Below, piece by piece: positions 56,479 through 64,000 of a stretch of 64,000 nucleotides of DNA; within the stretch, counting starts at the first letter, position 1, and the number at the start of each line of letters is the position of its first letter. The notes beneath the pieces were generated by a model, which saw only the letters and a list, made by a program, of their open reading frames with translations, was not told the DNA's origin and ran no database searches. Both the position numbers and the translations under genes were made by a program. This DNA is from Rhexocercosporidium sp. MPI-PUGE-AT-0058 (taxonomy: Eukaryota; Ascomycota; Leotiomycetes; Helotiales): NCBI GenBank assembly GCA_020746875.1, contig JAGTJL010000001.1:1178001-1242000 (forward strand). The letters are read 5' to 3'.

Positions 56479-59430
56479 TACCCCTTGCATGACTGAAGTT
56501 TCTGTTGAAAATTTCAGAAGGTTTATTGGAGCTCGACGCTCGTACAGTACACGATATCTCAGCGGAGACGCCGATGCGAAATGCCCCGTCCACTTCACCT
56601 TTCCACATTCTTCCAAATTCAGTTGTCGGCATCTGAAGGCAAGCCTCTCTGAGTTTTGCTCAAAGTGTGGCTGCAGAAATATGCAAACCTTAGGATTTGA
56701 AGAGGCTTAAGAGACGATGCAGAGTCAGGCGCGGTGGACGCCATCTCTTCTCTTGACTCTTGACAGGCGACATCCGTACAGTAAAGTCACGATGTTCAGG
56801 TCGAGTTACTTAACATTTCGATACAGGCGATGGTCCTAAAGTCAATTGTCATTCTCGGCATTTCGAAAAGACTCCGAAACGTCGGGGCTAGAACTGATCT
56901 CGAGTCGGATCTTGGAGTTGTAGGCAGAGATCAACGCAGGGATGAAAAAGATGACTTGCCTTGTGGTCGTTCCTCCGTACAAAAGTTGCTTTTACTCCAT
57001 CGAGCACTTTCTCTCCCCCAGACGCCGAATAAGAACAGGGTTCGGGGCTAAGTTTCAGCCATACCTGTAACACCTTGCAATCCACCCCAGCGCGCCTCTC
57101 GTTTGTCGTCTGAAGTTCCTTTTCGCTTTGATGACTGCACGGTTCACTCGAGGACGAGGATCGCAATACATTGTTTCTTTCCTTTAGTCGGATATTCGGA
57201 TCAGCTTGACCTGGGGTTTCTATTGGTTCCACGTCGTCAGCAGATTTTTATTTTCATTTTGTTGCACCTTTTGTTGACAGGGACTGAGCTCCAGTGAAGC
57301 TCAAGAAATTTCAAACCCTGGCCTGTCCTCGGTCTGAAGCTGTTAATGGCGAGGTTGCACTAGTAGTGTGGACTGGACGTCAATAAAAGCGACCTTTTGC
57401 CTGCTACCCCGCCACAAAGGAATGAAGTTAACGGACCCCTCCCTTTTACTTCTACGAGGCATCTTTCCCAGATACAGCTACGCTCTCAATTTGACGCGCA
57501 GGAGCATCAGTTCTAGATAGCCTGTCCCTGGTGCAGCTGAATCTCGGAGCTTTGGCACCAAAACGAGGCATAACATGGGAAGCTCTTCCCCTCCTCGCAT
57601 ATCCACCTTCCTCAACCTTGCCTTTGGCAGAGCAGAGGAAAGTATGTCTGTCGCATGGGTATATTCGTACAGCCGGTGCCAATAATTTCAAGGCGGGAGA
57701 GGGAGTGGAAAGAAAGATCTGAAATGTGGAGCGAGCAGTGATGATCGTGGTTATCTTAAGCGCGAGGAGGTCGAGTGAGGTGAAGATCATCCGGGACTTT
57801 GGAGCAGGTGTGGGTTGATAGGCCGTCACTTATGACGAGAGCAGCAAAGAGGAACAGAGGAACACGAAGGCAGGCTTTAGCAGCCGATCATTCTTTTCGG
57901 GAGGCTGTGAGCCGTGCCGTGTTTGATTTTGCCCAATTATTTCCTTTCACTAGAAAATGGGCTGATATTTTGTATATTTTCTCGCCTTTTTCGAAGCTTC
58001 ATGTTTTCGAGGCGAATTGACTGAAATGCAGGGCTCGTACAGAAAGGACAAAGTAAATACGAAACATGAGCGGAGCGGAGGCGACGATGTTGGGTGGCGT
58101 TCCTTCTGGCTGTCCAGGGCCTCGGATGTGGTGCCAAACTACGTCATCGATCCGGGGTCTAAGATTCCCAAGCAGCTGGGATCGATTTCGGCGAGAGAGA
58201 TTGGCAGCCAGTGGCACTGACCGTGTCTTCCCTGCCACGCGAAGGTGAGGCGAGGCGAGGCTTGACATTAAAAAGTCAAAGGATCGTACTCAAGAAACGG
58301 TGCAGTGCGGTGAGCAGCGCAGGGAAATATCGTACGGGAGGGATTAAATAGAACGGGGAATTATTATTGGAAGCATGGAGAGGCTTGCATTGCAGACCGT
58401 CCTGCAGGTTGCCACAACACAACAGCTGGAGGGAGACCTTGACCTCCATCTTCACACTTGTACAAGCACCTACGAAGTATTTGCTTTTTGCGCTGGCGGG
58501 GGGCCTGCAAACACCTTCAGAAGTGATGATCTTATCCCAGTCTGTCACTGCAGAGTTTCGCTTAGATATCCGACGAATGATACTAACATGACGATATTTA
58601 ATAGAGGCGCTCCCTCGTCCTCCGGATTCTCGCTTCACGAAGAATAAGCGGTGCGCTAGGTTAGTGGCTGAGTGTGAACAGATCAAGCGCCTCCCATGAA
58701 TCACTCCTCACCACCAGTCTACCCAGAAACGGTCTAGATCGACGCCTCTGCCCCACTACTTTTGTGTGCCTCAATTGGGTGGCGTCGCTGCTTCTTGCCG
58801 TTTTGATCTGCCCATCCATCCTTCTTCCCTTCCACCCACCCCTTCCCCTTCCTCCTTCCTCCTGCTCCTCATCCATGACCGATCTCGAGACCCGCCCCGC
58901 CTAGCCAGGGCTCCACCCTTGCTAGCCACTCCACTCCGCTCCACTCCACCTACGCTTTAGTTCGCGTTCGTTCTGCTCTTCACTTTCCACACTACCTTGC
59001 ATCGTACCCTCACGACATCCAATCCAAACCCGGATATCATTTTCCATCTCTGCACGCACCCTACTTTACTGAAAATCTGGCCAGGCCACCTCCCCTTCCC
59101 CCCCCCCCCAGCCGCATCTTGATCTCTTCGAATTAAACCCGCCCTTTCCCAATAGCAAAGTCATGTCGAGCAATTTGGTATAGGAAGGAGTACTTTTTGG
59201 TTTCGCTGCCGCCAACCCTCCTTTGCCTTGTCCTCACTTGTGTGCTCGCTACGTCAGACTCCGCCCGTGCAGCAGACATCTCGACCGGCCGACCACTTTT
59301 CAGCATCCAGACGTCTAGACCCTCCCGACTTTACAAGAACGATCTGGACCCTTGACCCGGGGTTCATACACTGGATAATTGATACTTGTATCTAGACATC
59401 TATATACTCGGTATAATTCCAGACGCAACA
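56479..59430. other. Gene-poor interval, 2.95 kb, upstream of SKN7
   Basis: Likely the SKN7 promoter and long leader; the last 700 bp are pyrimidine-rich with a run of C at about 59100-59109. Short frames (such as 57452-57829, minus) show no recognised motif. No RNA gene identified. Confidence 0.4.
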
Positions 59431-61660
59431 ATGGACAAGGGCGATATGGGCGGCCCTGCCGCCAACAACTCCAGCGACTTTGTATGTATCGCCGTCCCTG
59501 AAGGTCTAGATCGCAACACTTTACTGACCCTAGACAGGTTCGCAAGTTGTACAAGTAAGTATCCGTAAATCCATACTATCAGCCTTATAACAGGCAGTAA
59601 TGCGCCAGATGTCTAACGACCTCTGATCTAGGATGCTGGAGGACCCTTCCTACGACCACATCGTCCGTTGGGGTGAAGGCGGCGAGAGCTTCGTGGTACT
59701 TGAAGTATGTAGAGCTAACTTTAGTCTGTTGTCGCGACTGCTGACCCTCTATCCAGAATGAGAAATTCACGAAGAACATCCTGCCGAAGCATTTCAAGCA
59801 TAGCAACTTTGCTTCTTTCGTCCGCCAACTGAACAAGTATGACTTCCACAAAGTTCGACAGAACAACGAAGATAGCACTCCCTCGATCTACGGGCCGAAT
59901 GTCAGTCAAACCCTGATGGTATTTCTTAGACGTATGGACTAACGAGTGCCAGGCATGGGAGTTCAAACATCCCGAGTTCCAAGCAAACAAGAAGGATTCT
60001 CTAGACAACATCAGAAGAAAGGCACCTGCGCCACGAAAGGCCGCCCAGCCTTCGGATGAGCAGTTCCCCTCACAACAGATGGATATGGTCAATAGCCAAT
60101 TAATCGCAACTCAGCAACAGCTCCAGCATCTCTCTGAGATGTACCAAGATCTTGCCCAAGGCCATGTTACATTACTTCAACAAGTAGTGAACCTACAGAA
60201 ATTTGTCAAGAACCATGATGGAGTTATGCATCGGGTTATGGGCTTCTTGCATGACGTGGATGCTCAACAACGACGGGCCAGTCGTGTGGCAGGGCCATTT
60301 GGCAACGCAGGAGGACCTATAGGCGACGGGTCTGCCAACGATGATGACCATCCAGCATCTCCGCTGCAAAAGGCTTCTGCTCTTCTGGAAGAATACTCGA
60401 CCGCCAACTTGCCTGATAAGCATCTTGAGCAGATGAGTCATGATTTTCATTTACGCAATGAATATTCCACAACCCCGACTGATCAAGGAGCTTCCTCTAT
60501 GGCGCCTAGAGTAGAGAACACGAGCGCTCACATTGGGTACCCAGTCGGCAATGATCTGGATAACATGGTCTACCCAGTCGGACACACCAACGGTATCGAT
60601 CCAATAAACAGCGAGCACATCAACAACATACCATACTCTTTACCTGCAAACGGTCTTCTCCCAGTTGAGTCCATGCCAGAGCTGATGTCCGAGGGGCCTT
60701 CTGTACCTGGCCGTAAGAAGAACTCAGCAGATTCTGTGTGGGGAATGACAAAGCCTCGGATCTTGCTTGTCGAGGACGACAAGGTCTGCGCGCGGATCGG
60801 TTCTAAGTTCCTGCAAGCTTTCGAGTGCGGGGTTGAGACTGCTGTAGGTGTATCTCTTGCAGCTTACTCGCTCTATACTGACATAATCTAGCGCGACGGA
60901 CTTGAAGCGGTTAATAAGATCAACCACGGATCTACACAATTCGATCTCATTCTTATGGACATCATCATGCCTCATCTAGACGGAGTATCTGCCACAGTCT
61001 GCATAAGAGAGATCAGACCAAACCTCCCGATCATTGCCATGACTTCCAATATCAGAGCCGATGACATCGACATGTACTTTCGTTATGGTCAGCTTTCCCC
61101 CTGGGTGTTCTTTACTTTTCATGCTGACAGAATCAGGAATGAATGATGTTCTGCCGAAACCATTCACCAAAGAAGGCATGTTGAGAGCCCTTGAGAAAAA
61201 CTTGTCCCAATTCAAGAAGAATGCACCTTTCCCACCAACTGGAGGACCTCAAATGGCACATCCTGGTGGTTTTGTAACACCAAATCCCCCCCAGGCCCCA
61301 TTGGGTCTGAACATGGGGCAGTTGTCAGCGACCCAATCTTTGAAAGACGAATCCTCACCTGGAAAGTCGCCCGTGACCGCCTCCTCCTGGCACTCGCCGA
61401 GTCAGCTTCCTGGACCATCCCCCATGGGAAGCACACCTAGCGGCTACATGCAGCAGCCCATGGGAGATAATCGGCAGTACACCATGACCCCCACACACCC
61501 ACATCCTCAAACTGGCTTTGCTCCACCTCCCAATGCCCAAATGGGGACTCCGAGAACAGGAGCACATCGAAGGGTTATGTCTGATATGACTGGGGGAGCA
61601 CCAGATGACCATTCTGATAAGAGGCAAAGGATGTATCCACCGACTGGTTTCCCACAATGA
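59431..61660 (+). CDS. SKN7: Response regulator and HSF-type transcription factor Skn7
   Basis: Final regulator of a phosphorelay for oxidative, osmotic and cell-wall stress. Seven exons: 59431-59481, 59538-59554 (17 nt), 59632-59704, 59757-59900, 59953-60843, 60892-61087 and 61137-61660, giving 631 residues. HSF-type DNA-binding domain: [21 protein letters not shown] and [18 protein letters not shown] coiled coil ([20 protein letters not shown]) follows. Receiver domain: ILLVEDDKV, phospho-acceptor Asp in [13 protein letters not shown] (about residue 415), AMTSN and LPKPF. C-terminus Pro/Gly-rich. All junctions keep phase. Confidence 0.96.
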
Positions 61661-62596
61661 TCGAAGACGAGATTACGACATGACTTGTTCCCAAAACGTC
61701 CATAGCTCCCTGTATCTATATTTCTGAGCTCTCATTCTACAGCCAAACCGGACTCGGCTGTTCTCGTACGTGCTTAGTCGGCATGGCGAGTCGTTATTGG
61801 CGCTGGTGGAAGAATTGTCTGCTTTTCCTCGGCGGCGTCCGAGGTTGACGTGCTTGGGATCGTGTTGAGCGAAGAGTCTCGACACTTTGTTCGGCGTTGG
61901 GGGGATGAATGTGTTTTGATAACGGTCGATCGGTCTGCAAAGTAGATAGCATACTCAAAAACCACGCCACGACGTGCCAGAACCTTTCCTCAATAGCAGT
62001 GACTGAATCCGCGTGCTCGACCCGACAAGGTGTCAGAAGCTTCGGCTGCTCTGTCACTTTGAGGAAGATCTACCTCTCGCGGGGAGGAAAGCCGCAAGTA
62101 AATTGGAGTACTCCATGATTCTCAGGAACACGACGATAAACTGTAAACATTCAGAAAAGACGAAAAAAAGTAAATAAGACGAAAGACGAACGACTGACGT
62201 TGGAAGTAGCATTAAGCATGTTGCGAGCCCCGGACGATGTCGAGGGTCTAGACTCCACCAACCGCAGACCGCAGCAGCAATCGTATGATGAGGCTGGAAT
62301 CAGAGGCTGGGCCAGGCGCTGCATGCGCCCGCCAACCACTTGCAGTAGAGTTGCAGTCTCACCCAGCGGGATCAGCCTTGCGCTAAATCTTTTGCTTGGC
62401 GGGCGACTTTTAATTCGTGAGTCAGGCAAGCTCTCACCGGCCGGCCTGCATCTTGATACCGCCATCAGACAACCCCACCACGAATATCAGATCACGTTGT
62501 TGAAGAACGATTGAACGATTACGACGGCGAGAAAAACACTGAGAGGGGAAAGTCCGCTCTGGCTTACTGAGAAGGAGGAGTATTGCTGTGGTAGCA
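61661..62596. other. Interval between SKN7 and GCD6
   Basis: 936 bp. SKN7 3' end and GCD6 promoter. No gene recognised. Confidence 0.4.
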
Positions 62597-64000
62597 ATGG
62601 CGCACGCGCAAAAGTCTGGGAGGGGGGGTGCTGGTGGGGGAAAAGCTGTGCCGAAGAAGAAGGGCCCTTCTGCAGCGAAGAAGGTCGAGGATGACAGAGA
62701 AGAGACTTTGCAAGCTGTGGTATGTGCTGCTATCCATACAGTTGTGGGCAAAGAAAAATGCGATCACAAAGCTGACTTCACTGGCTAGGTGCTTGCGGAT
62801 TCGTTCGAGACGAGATTCAACCCTTTCACATTAGAAACTCCGAGAGTAAGTGAGACCAGTCTTAAATTATGCAATGCATGATGGCAAAATGATTCCGCAG
62901 GCAGTGGCTAACACCTCCTAGTGTCTCCTTCCACTTGCCAATACCCCTCTTATCGAATACACCCTCGAGTTCCTAGCCATGTCCGGTGTGGCAGACATAT
63001 ACATCTACTGCGGCGCACACACAGCAGAAGTAGAACGGTACATCCAAGCCTCGAAATGGCACCCCTCATCCGCCGCCTCGCCTTTTAATTCCCTGGAAAT
63101 CGTTAAGACGACAGCACGTTCTGTGGGAGACGCCATGCGGGATCTTGACTCCCGCGATCTCATCACGGGAGATTTCTTGCTGGTGCATGGGGATCTAGTG
63201 TCAAATTTACCCATTGATGCTCCGTTGGCTGCTCACCGAGCGAGGAGAATTGCCGACAAGAATGCGATTATGACAATGATTTTAAGGTCTGGGGGATTGG
63301 GTGCACATCGCACAAAATCGAAGGGTATTACGCCTGTCTTTGTGGTGGATCCTACGAAGAATCGATGTCTTCATTACGAGGAGATGAACCCTCTACAGGC
63401 GAACAAATACGTCAATATTGACCCAGAATTACTCTCTGACCACAGCGAACTCGAGATCAGGACCGATCTGATCGATTGCGGTATCGATATCTGCACGCCG
63501 GATGTGCTGGCGCTGTGGGCTGAGTCGTTCGATTACGAGGTCCCGAGAAGGCATTATTTACATGGTGTTCTGAAGGATTATGAGTTAAATGGCAAGACGA
63601 TACATACAGAGATCGTAGAGGATCATTACGCGGCGCGGGTATTAAACTTGCAGTCTTATGAGGCGGTGAGCAAAGATGTGCTGGGGAGATGGACATATCC
63701 TCTCGTTCCGGACAGCAATCTCCTCGCGGGGCAGAGTTACAAGTTCGAGCGTGGTGGGCTTTGCAAAGAGAACGGTGTGATTCTAGCCAGGACGTGCAAA
63801 GTGGGGAAACGGACCGTGGTAGGGAAGGATACGAGTATTGGTGATGGAAGTGTGGTTTCCAACAGTATCATCGGACGGAGGTGTCATATTGGGAAGAACG
63901 TCACTATCCAAAATGCTTACATCTGGGATGATGTAGTAGTAGGTGATGGCTCAACAGTCGACCGGGCAATCATAGCCAGCGAAGCAACCGTCGGACGAAA
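62597..64000 (+). CDS. GCD6: eIF2B epsilon (catalytic guanine-exchange subunit), 5' part
   Basis: Largest subunit of eIF2B, which recycles eIF2-GDP to eIF2-GTP. Exons 62597-62719, 62789-62845 and 62922 to beyond the window. Nucleotidyltransferase-like domain: VVLADSFETRFNPFTLETPR across a junction, CLLPLANTPLIEYTLEFLA, GDFLLVHGDLVSN, DLIDCGIDICTPDVLALW. Left-handed beta-helix hexapeptides begin near ILARTCKVGKRTVVGKDTSI and VVSNSIIGRRCHIGKNVTI. The catalytic C-terminal HEAT-like W2 domain lies outside the window. Confidence 0.95.

Noticed and set aside
57452..57829. 125-codon minus-strand frame upstream of SKN7
   Set aside because: No recognisable domain; lies in probable SKN7 regulatory DNA.
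1..64000. Secondary-metabolite cluster, defence island, CRISPR array or intact mobile element
   Set aside because: No synthase, transporter cluster, transposase, integrase, long terminal repeat or spaced direct repeats were recognised on either strand.

Overview
This window is ordinary core chromosome of a filamentous ascomycete (Pezizomycotina). The gene set fits Leotiomycetes, but the species cannot be fixed by reading alone. The evidence is dense, gene-rich DNA with genes on both strands, many short spliceosomal introns (mostly 45-80 nt), fungal-style N-termini, and a gene list typical of filamentous fungi: Skn7, Mis14, Mdm35, Lst7, Dhh1, Grc3, a long Rpa34. There is no secondary-metabolite cluster, intact transposon or CRISPR array. 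Gene models below were built by joining exons at GT-AG (rarely GC-AG) junctions that keep the frame and the family signature.

Layout. 0-8 kb: a partial Tip20/RINT-1 gene diverging from DNA ligase I, then a bZIP factor and a HAD-type haloacid dehalogenase. 8-22 kb: an HNH protein, cytosolic serine hydroxymethyltransferase, Rpa34 (RNA polymerase I) diverging from Grc3 (pre-rRNA processing), MSH2 diverging from TRM10, and the kinetochore subunit Mis14/Nsl1. 22-35 kb: a small unrecognised protein diverging from proteasome ATPase Rpt3, a folliculin/Lst7 protein, a 3.7 kb gene-poor stretch with an AT-rich island, and the DEAD-box helicase Dhh1. 35-45 kb: DNA primase small subunit, a 1523-residue ankyrin protein, an unrecognised 420-residue protein, and a tRNA-Asn gene. 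45-64 kb: GPI1 with a small two-helix membrane protein directly upstream, Mdm35 diverging from Rrp6, a HAD_SAK/RGG protein diverging from a DUF167 protein, Skn7, and a partial eIF2B-epsilon.

Functional themes are DNA replication and repair (LIG1, PRI1, MSH2), ribosome and RNA metabolism (RPA34, GRC3, TRM10, DHH1, RRP6, GCD6) and membrane or organelle biology (TIP20, GPI1, MDM35). Several divergent pairs share promoters of only about 190-370 bp. MluI-type or E2F/MBF-like sites occur upstream of the replication and repair genes.

The most unusual object is the tRNA-Asn(GTT) gene at 44786-44919 (minus). All four stems are perfect once two insertions are removed: a 9-nt insertion at the usual anticodon-loop site, and a 51-nt insertion in the T arm that begins GTAAGC, ends TTCAG and carries CTAAT, exactly like the spliceosomal introns of the neighbouring protein genes. 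The second most interesting object is a previously easy-to-miss 83-residue two-helix protein only 105 nt upstream of GPI1 and in the same frame, suggesting a dicistronic or fused GPI-anchor locus.
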